Below, piece by piece: positions 8,007 through 17,437 of a DNA stretch of 60,220 bases. Position 1 is the first letter of the stretch. Each line of letters begins with the position of its first letter. This DNA comes from Thermotogae bacterium (GTDB lineage Bacteria > Thermotogota > Thermotogae > Petrotogales > Petrotogaceae). Below the pieces are notes generated by a model that saw only the letters and a list, made by a program, of their open reading frames with translations, was not told the origin of the DNA and ran no database searches. The translations under genes and the position numbers were made by a program. The stretch covers positions 1-60,220 of the forward strand of contig JAKJGQ010000002.1 in assembly GCA_022704305.1 (NCBI GenBank), in the 5' to 3' direction.

Positions 8007-9614
8007 TTAATTCACCTCTCCAAGCTTAATAAGCTTATATGAATTAATATCATAAACGGTATCGCATAGACTTGTTATACGTTCATCATGAGAAATCAAA
8101 ATAATAGTTTTTTTAATGCTTTTCAAAAGATTAGCCAAATGTACAATACTTTCCTTATCGAGTCCGTTGGTAGGTTCATCAAGGATGAGTACAGAGGCAT
8201 GTCTGATAAGACCGGCTAAAAGATATATTTTTTTCCTTTCACCACCGGAAATATTGGAAAAGTTTTCTGCCTCAAGTACTTTTTCATTTATTTCAAAACG
8301 TTGCAAAATAACGTCTTCATCTTCTCGGATGCATTCACAGGCTTGTGCAATCATATTAAGAAGCTCTCCCGGAGGTATATTAAAGACAGGATCAGACTGT
8401 GCAATATATGTCACATGCTCATAGATTATTTCTTTAGGGACTGATCTTATATCTATACCATTAAACTTTACTGACCCAGTATAGTTCGTTTCCATTCCAA
8501 GCAGTATTTTTAATAAGGTAGATTTTCCCGTGCCATTCTTCCCGTTAATTCCTATAATCTTATTTTTGCAGATACTCATCTCTGCATTCCTAAAAACAAC
8601 ATTTTTCCCATAAGAAAATGAAAGGTCTTCTACCTCAAATATATCTGCATTTTCCTTGAGAGAAACGGTTTTTTCAATGCTCCCAGACGAGAGAACAGAT
8701 ACTCTTTCTCTGGCCTGCCTGAAAAGAAATATCTCAGAAAAGGCTTTGTATATACTGCCAGTACTCTGAAAAAAATTATTACTCAGAACAACTGTAATAA
8801 CGGCTTGTTCAATTGAAATATATTTTTGCAATGTGAAAATACCTATTATAGCGTAGCTTCCATATGTAAGCAAAGCATTTATAGAGTTATTTAGAGCTTC
8901 TTTTTGTCCAACCTTAATAAAATTTTTGCTGTATACCTCTACATTTTTTTGGTTAATAGAATTAAACTTATTTGCATACCAATTTTTTAAACCATTGACT
9001 TTTATACTGGCCAAGCCATTTTGTCCGGAGATGACAAAATTCATCCATTCTTCTCCGACCTCTGCAGCCTTTGTATATGACTGCTGTAAAAACTTTTTTA
9101 TGATATACGGTGGAATAAGTTGCGCAAATGAAATTCCAAGAAAAATTAAAGCCAGAAATTTATTGAATGAAGTTATAAAGAAAAAATATACAGCTCCCGA
9201 AACTATACCGGTTGAAATTGCTGGAAGTGTATCTGCGATAAAGCTCATGACTTTCTCCAGATCCTTTGAAAGTCTTTCTCGTATTTTACCTGGATCCATT
9301 TTTAGTAATTCTACAAGCTCTTGCTTAAACAAGAGCTTGTAGACCAAGATCCGAAAACCATTTTTATCCTTGAGTTCTTTTTGATTTTTAAAAATATCAA
9401 AAAAATAAAAAAATAGCTGAAATCCAATAATAAGTAGTATAAATGCAACTGACCTATTTGCAAGGCTTTTTATATCTTGTTTAACCGCACTTCCAATAAG
9501 CTTAGAAGAAAGATTGGCGCATGCAAGTGTAAAAATAAGTATTAAGAAGCCTTCAAAAGTTTTTAATACAGAACATACAAAAAGTTTTTCGTATGGCAGT
9601 TTGAATTTAGACAT
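8007..9614 (-). CDS. ABC exporter half-transporter (membrane + ATPase fusion), first subunit
   Basis: Partner of the adjacent half-transporter, 535 residues, with an exporter-type membrane region (about 10-310) and ATPase domain (about 325-535). It has Walker A GKNGTGKST, signature ISGGERKKI, Walker B SVLILDEPTNGLD and switch ILISHDER. Both subunits retain the Walker B glutamate, so neither site is obviously degenerate, unlike many heterodimeric exporters. The ATG follows a GGGGGAC ribosome site. The 193 bases upstream, shared with the divergent aminotransferase gene, are AT-rich and must hold both promoters. Confidence 0.9.
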   Translation of the reverse strand: MSKFKLPYEKLFVCSVLKTFEGFLILIFTLACANLSSKLIGSAVKQDIKSLANRSVAFILLIIGFQLFFYFFDIFKNQKELKDKNGFRILVYKLLFKQELVELLKMDPGKIRERLSKDLEKVMSFIADTLPAISTGIVSGAVYFFFITSFNKFLALIFLGISFAQLIPPYIIKKFLQQSYTKAAEVGEEWMNFVISGQNGLASIKVNGLKNWYANKFNSINQKNVEVYSKNFIKVGQKEALNNSINALLTYGSYAIIGIFTLQKYISIEQAVITVVLSNNFFQSTGSIYKAFSEIFLFRQARERVSVLSSGSIEKTVSLKENADIFEVEDLSFSYGKNVVFRNAEMSICKNKIIGINGKNGTGKSTLLKILLGMETNYTGSVKFNGIDIRSVPKEIIYEHVTYIAQSDPVFNIPPGELLNMIAQACECIREDEDVILQRFEINEKVLEAENFSNISGGERKKIYLLAGLIRHASVLILDEPTNGLDKESIVHLANLLKSIKKTIILISHDERITSLCDTVYDINSYKLIKLGEVN

Positions 9615-9807
9615 TTTTTGTCCCCCCAGAATTTTTATTTCCTGTAAAAAGCTTATGAAAGTTAAAAAAATATTTTTTAATAGTTTATAAATTAATACTA
9701 CTATTTTAATTTCTTTTTTGCAAACTGTTGATAGTGTTGTTTATTATATCCATATATAATGTTTTTGAGATATAATCTAATTAAATAGGATATATAGGGG
9801 GGAGATT

Positions 9808-10992
9808 ATGAAAAAATACAATTTTGAGGATATTCATGAAAGAAGAGGAACCCATAGCATAAAGTATGATTTTCTTAAAACTTTTTATACTAAAGAAGAT
9901 CTTTTATCCATGTGGGTTGCAGATATGGATTTCCAAACCGCTGACGAGATAATTGATACAGTTGTAAATGTTGCCAAAACTGGTATATATGGCTACTGCG
10001 GTATTGATGATGACTTTTATAACTCCATAATTCATTGGTTTTCAGAAAGACGTAACCTTGTGCTCGATAAAGAATGGATAATGTTTGTTCCTGGTATTGT
10101 TCCAGCTATTAGTATTTCACTTCTTGGCTTAACCGTACCTGGTGACAAGATCATTTTGCAGCCTCCAGTTTACTATCCTTTTTACTCATGCATTGAGAAT
10201 AACGGAAGAAGAGTAGTTTTTAATAATCTCATCAATGAAAATGGATACTATAAAATGGACTTTGAAGCTCTTGAAAGATCTATTGACGTTAATACCAGAG
10301 TTTTGATCTTATGTAATCCACATAATCCGGTTGGAAGAGTCTGGACAGAAAACGAACTGTCTATGCTTGGTGAGATCTGTAAAAAGAATGATCTTATAAT
10401 ATTTTCTGATGAGATTCACTCTGACTTGATCTATGAAAAAGATAAGTTTAAGTCTATTTTTAGTCTTAACGAAGATCTTCGTGAGCGAACAGTAACTTTT
10501 TTTGCTCCAAGCAAAACATTTAACCTTGCTGGCCTTTCAACTTCATTTATGGTTGTTCCTAACCGTTCTTTGAGAGGCAAGATGCAGTCCATCATGAACT
10601 CTCTTGCTCTTAACAATATAAATATGTTTGGATTAAATGCTCTTATTGCCGCCTACTCCCACGGAGGGGAATGGCTTGATCAGCTTTTAAACTATCTTAA
10701 GGGAAATATTGACTATGTACTTGATTTTTTTGAAAAAAAACTTCCTCAAGTAAAAATATTTAAACCTGAAGGAACTTATCTGTTATGGATGGACTTCAGA
10801 TTTTTGGGAATGAATGATGAGGAATTATCAAAGTTCTTTATTGAAAAAGCTGGAGTTGCTTTGGATGATGGGTATATTTTTGGAAAACCTGGAAGTGGAT
10901 TTCAAAGAATGAATATTGCATGTAGCAGAAAAATTATCTGTAAGGCATGCGATCAGATATATGAAGCGATAAAATTATTAGAAAACTGTTAA
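9808..10992 (+). CDS. MalY/PatB-type PLP-dependent C-S lyase (cystathionine beta-lyase-like aminotransferase)
   Basis: A fold type I PLP enzyme of 394 residues. The N-terminal sequence ending LLSMWVADMDF is the signature of the MalY/PatB subgroup, which cleaves cystathionine or cysteine conjugates. PPVYYPFY and CNPHNPVGRVW contact the cofactor. SDEIHSDL carries the PLP-nitrogen-binding aspartate, and APSKTFNLAGL carries the Schiff-base lysine. The GGGGGGAG ribosome site is strong. Cystathionine beta-lyase activity is the best guess, but MalY-like proteins can also be regulators. Upstream TATAAT boxes (9755-9760, 9771-9776) are candidates but lack a well-spaced -35. Confidence 0.88.
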   Translation: MKKYNFEDIHERRGTHSIKYDFLKTFYTKEDLLSMWVADMDFQTADEIIDTVVNVAKTGIYGYCGIDDDFYNSIIHWFSERRNLVLDKEWIMFVPGIVPAISISLLGLTVPGDKIILQPPVYYPFYSCIENNGRRVVFNNLINENGYYKMDFEALERSIDVNTRVLILCNPHNPVGRVWTENELSMLGEICKKNDLIIFSDEIHSDLIYEKDKFKSIFSLNEDLRERTVTFFAPSKTFNLAGLSTSFMVVPNRSLRGKMQSIMNSLALNNINMFGLNALIAAYSHGGEWLDQLLNYLKGNIDYVLDFFEKKLPQVKIFKPEGTYLLWMDFRFLGMNDEELSKFFIEKAGVALDDGYIFGKPGSGFQRMNIACSRKIICKACDQIYEAIKLLENC

Positions 10993-11000
10993 AACATGAT

Positions 11001-11032
11001 GTTTACAGATGTAAACTTATTTATGATATACT
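11001..11032 (+). promoter_or_regulatory. Promoter with palindromic operator upstream of the helicase-like operon
   Basis: The perfect inverted repeat GTTTAC-AGAT-GTAAAC (11001-11016) includes a TTTACA -35-like hexamer. It is followed after 19 bases by TATACT (11027-11032). A TetR-family gene is the third gene of this operon, so autoregulation through this site is a reasonable inference. Confidence 0.5.
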
Positions 11033-11067
11033 TATAGGAGTGCGTTATTTTATGGGGGTAGATAGGG

Positions 11068-14000
11068 TTGCTTTTTTTAGAAGAGAAGATAAAATCTGCA
11101 TATAACAATCTTTATGAATTTATCCGGAACAGTAATTTAATCGATTTTAAAACGGATAGCACATCCTATCTAGAGTTTTTTACAGATAACATAAAATTTT
11201 CTTCAAATGGTTTTAAATCACGGAAAGAGTTTGAAATCAACTTTGAAAAAACTCCAGCGGATAACATTCAACTGTTTTTCAAGGATGAAAAGACTTTTTA
11301 TATCCGTTCTGACGAAAAAGACAAAAAATTAGTATTGGAGCATATTTTATCTGATAATGCTTTTTCAAAGAAAAGCACAGGAATTAGCATCCTATATCTA
11401 TCGTATGGTACATTAAAATGGAAAAATCATGTTTTTTCTCAAAAACATTTGTTTTCACCAGTATTTCTTATGCCTATTTCAGTTTTAAGAAAAAATGAAA
11501 ATCAGTATCTTCTTAAAATTCATAGTGAGCAATTTATTTTTAATCCTTTTCTTAAGGATTCGCTTGTCGATATGTTAGACTGTTCTTTACTTGATAATCA
11601 TGCTGAAAGTTTTTTCAAGGATATGCCCGAAAAAATACCGATTGACTGGGAAATAAACCAACGTTTATTTTTATCTCTTTTCAACATTGAAAGATACATG
11701 AACTTCAAAGAGCTTGAAAACAGAAAAGAACGACTTCTGTCTTTATCTATCGTAAAGACACTTTATTCGTCAGATGAAAAATCATATACGACTGTAGAAA
11801 AAGAAAAAATCTACAGACCTATGAAAATTTTACCTGTAAGCATACTTGACAAATCACAGCAAAATGCAGTAAAGCTTTATAAAAAAAACAATGATAATTA
11901 TGCTGTTTTTTCTTCATCATTTTCAGAAAAAAATGAAGTGACAGTTAATATAATACTTCAGGCATTGGCAGAGCAAAAAAATGTTTTGTACGTTTATTCT
12001 CAGGAGCAGTCTGCTTCTCAACTCAAAAAAGCATTAAAGGAACGATATTTAGATAATATCTATATATCTCCCGAGCAAACCAGCGGTAAAAATACCGATA
12101 CTTTAAAAAAGATACTTACCTCTTTGGACAGCTTGGATATATCTACTCGCAAATCTGATACTTCGACTGCAGAAGACGATCTGATTTCTCAGTATGAGAA
12201 ATCAGAAAATATTCTTTCAGAATACTACATTACTCTGAATACATTTCTGGGTAAGACAGGTCTTAAAGTTTCGGAAGTTTTTGAAAGATACTTAGTTTTT
12301 ACTTTCAAACGTAATCCGACGTACCGTATTCCAAACGTTAAGAGTATGTCCATTGAAAGTTTCAGTGAAAATCAAAGCATTTTAAATGAATTTTCCTTAT
12401 ATAGCGATATATATAAAATATACAATGATCATCCGTTAAGAGAACTTTGCCTTGAACATTTTGAGGATGTTTCATCAGTTGATTCCTTGAAGCCTTTGTT
12501 TACAGAGTACTTAAAATACCTTAATTTCATTGATTCATACATAAAAAAACTGATACCCGAAAGTAAGAATACAATAGATTCTTCTTATATTGATAGTTTC
12601 ATTGAAATTCTAAGGTTATTAAAAGAACTGGAATTAATAGATCTTACTATAAAGACACTTTTTACCAAAAGCCGTGAAACGCTTCTTACTTTCTGCGAAA
12701 AACTTAAATTTTTCTGCGACTCTTATGAACTTGCAAGAAAAAGATTCACAGAAGAAATTTTTTTCAGTATCCCTGAAACTGAGCTTATGCTTGAACATTA
12801 TATTGCCAACAAAGATAAGCAGTTTAGAAATTTTTTACCACAATTTTCTATAGCCAAGAAGTATTTTATTAAAAATCTTAGAGCTCCATCTGATAAACCA
12901 AATATTGATGTTTTTATAAGCGATCTGCACAGAACTTTTTCTGAAAGACAGGAGCTGCTTGCAGATTCAGATTTTACAAATATTGTAGGAGCATACCTAA
13001 AAAATTCCCGTCCTAATATTGCTGTTCTTAAAAAAATTGTGGATGACCTGCGAAGCATTCTCATTCTTATAGATACATCTAAAATACCTTTTTATATTGT
13101 ACAGAACTATGAGCAGGTTACTGATTCAGAGATAAATTATCTCAAGACAGATTTTTCTGCTTTTAAAAAGATTATTCCTTCAGTACATTGCCCGGACTCT
13201 CTTATAAGCCAAAAGATAGAACTAACTGAAAAAATAGTTAACAATTCTTTTATGATAGTACAATGGTTCGAATTTACAAAATGGCTGGAAAAACTTACCG
13301 GAAAAGAACTAAATGCTTTTCTGGATTATTTTTGTTCAGAAAATTTTGATATTTCGGTTATATCAGAGGTATATGAAGAAACCTTCCTTTTGTCATGCAT
13401 CGAGAATATATTCATTAATTTTCCGGTACTACGAAACTGTGACCCAAAATACTTTTCTGATATCTCTAAAAAATATAGAGTATACTCTGAACAGTACGTG
13501 GAAAAAAATCTTTATGATTTCACTGGAAAATATAAAAATAAGAGTATAGAACCTGAAAAAATACTTGAACTGAGAAAACTGCTTTTCTCCAATATCCAAG
13601 ACATCAGCTCAGCTGATCTTAAAAAAATTATTAATGATAATTTTAATATTATAAAAGAGATAGTACCTCTTGTCATTCTTCCTATTCTTTCTGTACCGGA
13701 TTATTTTTTCATGGCTGAAGAAATTTTTGACCTGATAATAATAGATGATGCTTCAACCATCTATTCGGAGGATGTTTTGCCCTTGTTTCTAAAAGGTAAG
13801 AGGTTTATACTTGCTGGCGATATTGGTGCTTCTTCACCTTCCAAAGCATCATTTTCTGTAGATAATTTTTTCAACATACGTTCCTTTGAAACAGATATAA
13901 AAAATAATTTTAGCAAAAATATACTCGAACTTGCTCTTGAATCGGATATGCCTGCTGTAAAGCTTACACGAAGTTATAATCGTCTTTACAACAGACTTAC

Positions 14001-15210
14001 CACACTGATGGCAGACAATCTTTATAATCGTGAAATTGTTTTCTATCCAGATATACCCAAAACTACCGAAGGACTGTACCTTAGTTTGGTGGAAAAAAAC
14101 GATCCACATATTGAAGATAAAAATTTCAATGAAGCCATGCAAGTAATCAATCTTATAAATGAGTACAGAAAGAGGTTCCCGAAATATACTATAGGAGTAG
14201 TTACACTTAATTCCCAGCAGAAAGATCTTATTTATTCTGTTCTAAAAGACATAGATGCCAGTGAACCTATTGCAAAAAGTATTTTAGGGCTCATAAAAGA
14301 TGATATTGTTTCAATTGAAGATCATTCGGTTTTGCTCAACGAAAAAAAAGATATCATTATTTTTTCTACCGTGGTATCTTCCTCAACACTTTTTTCCAAT
14401 ATAGAAAAGCTTTCTGCATATGATCTGCTCGAAGAGAAAAAACGTTTTAATACAATTGTTTCTTGTGCGACACATTTGTTACATCTTGTGACTTCGATAG
14501 ATAGCCAGAGCTTTGAAAAATTAAAGACTTTTCCTCAGTGTGTATTTTTTTATAATTTCTTTTCAGCCTTTTTTACAAGAGAAAGCTCGCTAGACTTTTC
14601 AGAGTCTTCACAACGCAAAGAAAACCTTTTTCTTGATTTTTTATGTATAAAGCTTTCAAACGAAGGTCATCAGTGTTTTATACGTAATGACTCATCTGAA
14701 AAGTTTATTCAGTTTAAAAACTCTGAATCAATAATTATTGAGTATGATTTTGAAATTGCAAGAACATGCTTGAATGGAAATGAACGTGAATGCCTTAGAA
14801 ACAGTTATTTTGAACAAAACAACATAAAACCTTACCGTATATGGCTTATAGACTGGGTAAAAGATTTCGCAAAGCAGTATAAGGAACTCATAAAGTTTAT
14901 TGAAACAGCAGAAACTCATACCTTTGTTTCGACTAACAGAAAAAAACGTCAATCTTTCGCTGCTATCGATAAAGAAGATATATGTTCTTCTATTCAAAGC
15001 ATACTTGAACTTTCTTCTCTTTCAGAAAAAGAGATAAAACGTGAAGTAATAAAAAAATTTGGATTTTCAAGATTAACAAAAGAAATGTCAAGCCTCATAG
15101 AAACTTATATTCAGGAACTTCTTCAGAAGGAAATAATTTGTTTCAGTAAGGAGGATAACAGTTATTCAATCAACATTACAGATAAGTCTCAGAGCTTACA
15201 AGAAAGCTGA
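11068..15210 (+). CDS. Degenerate DUF4011 / SF1 helicase / Vsr-like nuclease / DUF3320 protein
   Basis: A 1380-residue protein whose domain order matches large DUF4011 helicase-nucleases. A DUF4011 region (about 1-240) includes SNLIDF, TGISILYLSYGTLKW and SLFNIERYMNFKEL. An SF1 motor covers about 255-1145, a Vsr-like REase region about 1170-1300 and a DUF3320-like tail about 1305-1370. The motor is recognisable from LDKSQQNAV, VLYVYSQEQSASQLKKAL, DLIIIDDASTIYSEDVLP, KRFILAGD, a TRSYN segment and IGVVTLNSQQ. The catalytic residues are not: the P-loop is replaced by SSSFSEKNEVTV, DEAS is DDAS, QLPPT is IGASSPS, the QGxE motif is SVLLNEK, and TRA is SCA. In the nuclease the usual ECDG is IIEYD. 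The frame is open throughout, so it looks maintained. The start is TTG after GGGGGT. Confidence 0.75.
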   Translation: MLFLEEKIKSAYNNLYEFIRNSNLIDFKTDSTSYLEFFTDNIKFSSNGFKSRKEFEINFEKTPADNIQLFFKDEKTFYIRSDEKDKKLVLEHILSDNAFSKKSTGISILYLSYGTLKWKNHVFSQKHLFSPVFLMPISVLRKNENQYLLKIHSEQFIFNPFLKDSLVDMLDCSLLDNHAESFFKDMPEKIPIDWEINQRLFLSLFNIERYMNFKELENRKERLLSLSIVKTLYSSDEKSYTTVEKEKIYRPMKILPVSILDKSQQNAVKLYKKNNDNYAVFSSSFSEKNEVTVNIILQALAEQKNVLYVYSQEQSASQLKKALKERYLDNIYISPEQTSGKNTDTLKKILTSLDSLDISTRKSDTSTAEDDLISQYEKSENILSEYYITLNTFLGKTGLKVSEVFERYLVFTFKRNPTYRIPNVKSMSIESFSENQSILNEFSLYSDIYKIYNDHPLRELCLEHFEDVSSVDSLKPLFTEYLKYLNFIDSYIKKLIPESKNTIDSSYIDSFIEILRLLKELELIDLTIKTLFTKSRETLLTFCEKLKFFCDSYELARKRFTEEIFFSIPETELMLEHYIANKDKQFRNFLPQFSIAKKYFIKNLRAPSDKPNIDVFISDLHRTFSERQELLADSDFTNIVGAYLKNSRPNIAVLKKIVDDLRSILILIDTSKIPFYIVQNYEQVTDSEINYLKTDFSAFKKIIPSVHCPDSLISQKIELTEKIVNNSFMIVQWFEFTKWLEKLTGKELNAFLDYFCSENFDISVISEVYEETFLLSCIENIFINFPVLRNCDPKYFSDISKKYRVYSEQYVEKNLYDFTGKYKNKSIEPEKILELRKLLFSNIQDISSADLKKIINDNFNIIKEIVPLVILPILSVPDYFFMAEEIFDLIIIDDASTIYSEDVLPLFLKGKRFILAGDIGASSPSKASFSVDNFFNIRSFETDIKNNFSKNILELALESDMPAVKLTRSYNRLYNRLTTLMADNLYNREIVFYPDIPKTTEGLYLSLVEKNDPHIEDKNFNEAMQVINLINEYRKRFPKYTIGVVTLNSQQKDLIYSVLKDIDASEPIAKSILGLIKDDIVSIEDHSVLLNEKKDIIIFSTVVSSSTLFSNIEKLSAYDLLEEKKRFNTIVSCATHLLHLVTSIDSQSFEKLKTFPQCVFFYNFFSAFFTRESSLDFSESSQRKENLFLDFLCIKLSNEGHQCFIRNDSSEKFIQFKNSESIIIEYDFEIARTCLNGNERECLRNSYFEQNNIKPYRIWLIDWVKDFAKQYKELIKFIETAETHTFVSTNRKKRQSFAAIDKEDICSSIQSILELSSLSEKEIKREVIKKFGFSRLTKEMSSLIETYIQELLQKEIICFSKEDNSYSINITDKSQSLQES
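15148..15166 (+). promoter_or_regulatory. Ribosome site followed by a probable ATT start codon
   Basis: AAGGAGG at 15148-15154 lies nine bases before ATT 15164 in the acetyltransferase frame. No ATG, GTG or TTG exists in that frame between this site and ATG 15233. The residues in between match the conserved N-terminus of the family. Confidence 0.6.
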
Positions 15211-15709
15211 CGTTATTAACTTTAATGAGGTCATGAATGATGAAAGTATACTCATAAATCTTTTTACGCAAATTACTTTTCCTACAAATGCTGAGAAAGA
15301 AGAAGCATGGATTGACTCTTTTTCACCTGATTCTTTGTGTGAATATATTCTGGCTGTTCAGAAAAATGATACTGGTAAGTTTATAGGTGGTATAGAAATA
15401 AATAACTTGGATCTGAAAAACAGAAACTGTACGATAGCTGTCTATATGCATCCAGATTATCTTGGAAAGGGAGTTGGTACACAAGCCATCAATATTCTTT
15501 TAGACTTTCTTTTTCAAAGATTTTCTCTTAACAAGATAAAGCTTAATGTTTTTGATTATAATGAAAGAGCTATAAAAAGCTATAAAAAAGTTGGTTTTGT
15601 TGAAGAAGGCGTATTAAGACAGGAACTGTTTACTTTGAATAAGTATCACGATATTGTTATGATGTCCATTTTGAAACAGGAGTGGAACCGACATGACGCA
15701 AAGAACTAA
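15164..15709 (+). CDS. GNAT (RimJ/RimL-like) acetyltransferase with apparent ATT start
   Basis: A GNAT N-acetyltransferase of about 181 residues. The acetyl-CoA loop is YLGKGVGTQAI, and the C-terminal NERAIKSYKKVGFVEEGVLRQ is typical of RimJ/RimL-like enzymes acting on protein N-termini or small amines. The first ATG (15233) would remove strand 1. The sequence upstream of it in the same frame reads ISLRAYKKADVINFNEV, the standard RimL-type opening, and an AAGGAGG site lies just before it. The best placed codon is ATT 15164, a rare start known for infC. The gene overlaps the helicase-like gene by 47 bases and the TetR gene by 17, so all three are coupled. Confidence 0.8.
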   Translation: MQSTLQISLRAYKKADVINFNEVMNDESILINLFTQITFPTNAEKEEAWIDSFSPDSLCEYILAVQKNDTGKFIGGIEINNLDLKNRNCTIAVYMHPDYLGKGVGTQAINILLDFLFQRFSLNKIKLNVFDYNERAIKSYKKVGFVEEGVLRQELFTLNKYHDIVMMSILKQEWNRHDAKN

Positions 15710-16280
15710 CAAAACCACTGAAAATAAGTTTAGAAAATTGACTGAACTTTCCAAAACAGAGCTTCTTAAAACAGGAATACGTAAGTTTAACTTTGAAAAA
15801 GTAATAAGTTCTTGCGGATTAAGCAAAGCAACAGTATATAAAAAGTTCAAAAACAAAAAAGAATTTATCAGACATGTCATTAAGCAGTTGTTCATTGATC
15901 TTACGGGACCGTTTGAAGATTATATTTCCGATCTGAACTCACTTGACTCGATAATAGATAAAATTTTGAATGCAGCAGCAAATCTTGATAAAATAATGAT
16001 AAAGTATCACTTTGCTGACGTTTTAAATTCTGAAGAAATTACCTCTCTGATAAATGATCTTTACTATGACACCTTTGGAAAGGTAATTCTGAAAAAAATT
16101 TCCCAGCTGCAGCAAATTCATGAAATAAGAAGCGATATAGATGGAGATATAATTCTTGAGTTCGTTACTTCCGTTACAAAAGGTTTAAGTAAGTTGATGT
16201 TCGTAAAAAGCTTTGAAATGACAGGTCTTAGTTACAGAAAATTGCTGATAAGCGCTTTAAAGGATGGTTCAAATGATTGA
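15693..16280 (+). CDS. TetR/AcrR-family transcriptional regulator
   Basis: A 195-residue TetR-type repressor. The helix-turn-helix (about residues 30-65) reads FNFEKVISSCGLSKATVYKKFKNKKEFI, matching the TetR_N consensus in which recognition helix 3 is SKATVYKKF. The C-terminal 130 residues form an all-helical ligand domain with no assignable effector. It is embedded in the helicase-GNAT-regulator operon, overlapping both neighbours by a few bases. A perfect palindrome covers the operon promoter, so it is probably an autorepressor of this operon. Confidence 0.88.
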   Translation: MTQRTNKTTENKFRKLTELSKTELLKTGIRKFNFEKVISSCGLSKATVYKKFKNKKEFIRHVIKQLFIDLTGPFEDYISDLNSLDSIIDKILNAAANLDKIMIKYHFADVLNSEEITSLINDLYYDTFGKVILKKISQLQQIHEIRSDIDGDIILEFVTSVTKGLSKLMFVKSFEMTGLSYRKLLISALKDGSND

Positions 16281-17421
16281 CTATATTGTTTTATGTGCAG
16301 TAGGGATAGAAAAAGTACTATGCAACGAAATAAAGCATCTTGGCTATAAAATAGAAAGAACTCTTCCCGGAAAAATTTACGTAAAGGCTGATGAGGCTTT
16401 TATCTATACAGCCAATATCAATCTGAGAACTGCAGAAAGAATTATGATGGTCTTAAAAACTTTTCAAGCCATAACTTTTGACAGTCTTTATGAAAATATA
16501 AAGAGCATCAGATGGTCTGACTACATACCTAAAAATACAAATGTCGAAATTACCAAATTAAGTTCTGTAAAATCACAGTTGTATGCATTGAGTTCTATAC
16601 AGTCTGTTTCACATAAGGCTGTTTATGACAGTTTAAAGCTTTCGTACAATCAAACAGAGCACTTATCCAAAGATACACAGGCTGTAGAGATAAGACTTTA
16701 TCTTAATAACGATATCGCAGAGGTATGTCTGGATCTTTCCGGTGAGCCTCTTCACAAAAGAGGCTACAGAAAACTTGTAAGTCAGGCTCCTCTTAAAGAG
16801 ACTATAGCTAGCGCAATGCTGCTTACGAGCGGATGGAAGAGAAAGTTTCCGTTATATGATCCTTTCTGTGGTTCAGGAACCATACCAATAGAGGCTGCTC
16901 TGTATGCTATGAATATAGCACCTGGTCTGTACAGAAGTTTTTCTGTGCAAAATCTTAAATTTTACAGTCAGGATCAATTTATAAAAGCAAAGCAGCTTGC
17001 TGTTTCTAAAATACGAGAGTATGACGCTTCTGAGTTTTCAATATGTGCAAGTGACAAGGACAAGGAAATTATTAGCTGTGCAATAAAAAATGCAGATAAT
17101 TTTAAACTTGCTCAGTATATCACCTTTATGACTGAGAGTATGGAAAAACTTATTGATCGTTCAGGTATTGGATATGTGGTTACTAACCCGCCATATGGAA
17201 AAAGAATACGCGACGAAAAGTATGCTGCAAAAGTATATGAACAGATGCGTTATCTGAAAAAAGTCTTTAAGTCTTGGACGTACGTTATAATTACCGACAG
17301 TGATGATTTTGAAAGCTACTTTGATATGAAAGCATCTAAAAAGCTTACTATTCATAACGGTAGTATTGTGAATACAGTTTATACTTTTGATAATGCTTCT
17401 GAAAAATCTGTAATCTCTTAA
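16273..17421 (+). CDS. RlmL/RlmK-N-type THUMP-domain 23S rRNA guanine-N2 methyltransferase
   Basis: An SAM-dependent methyltransferase of about 382 residues. An N-terminal ferredoxin-like/THUMP region (about 1-155) contains LCAVGIEKVLCNEIKHLGY and DLSGEPLHKRGYR. A Rossmann domain follows, with YDPFCGSGTIPIEAAL as the SAM motif and TNPPYGKRI as the N-methylation NPPY motif. This matches the single-domain YpsC/RlmL-N group that makes m2G in 23S rRNA. The RlmK half found in E. coli is absent, as is normal outside Proteobacteria. I prefer ATG 16273, ten bases after AAGGA; ATG 16264 is too close to that site. Confidence 0.87.
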   Translation: MIDYIVLCAVGIEKVLCNEIKHLGYKIERTLPGKIYVKADEAFIYTANINLRTAERIMMVLKTFQAITFDSLYENIKSIRWSDYIPKNTNVEITKLSSVKSQLYALSSIQSVSHKAVYDSLKLSYNQTEHLSKDTQAVEIRLYLNNDIAEVCLDLSGEPLHKRGYRKLVSQAPLKETIASAMLLTSGWKRKFPLYDPFCGSGTIPIEAALYAMNIAPGLYRSFSVQNLKFYSQDQFIKAKQLAVSKIREYDASEFSICASDKDKEIISCAIKNADNFKLAQYITFMTESMEKLIDRSGIGYVVTNPPYGKRIRDEKYAAKVYEQMRYLKKVFKSWTYVIITDSDDFESYFDMKASKKLTIHNGSIVNTVYTFDNASEKSVIS

Positions 17422-17437
17422 AACGGCGGTGGTGTTT

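Noticed and set aside
8926-9342. 138-codon plus-strand ORF
   Set aside because: It is antisense to the membrane domain of an ABC exporter gene and has no family features.
6407-9614. Bacteriocin/peptide export island
   Set aside because: The two ABC half-transporters have no C39 peptidase domain, and no precursor peptide or maturation gene is nearby.
13255-13290. tRNA T-arm-like GGTTCGAA
   Set aside because: It lies inside the helicase-like gene with no surrounding cloverleaf or acceptor stem.
11068-15210. Active phage-defence helicase-nuclease
   Set aside because: The domain order suggests it, but none of the ATPase or nuclease catalytic motifs survive, so an active enzyme cannot be supported.
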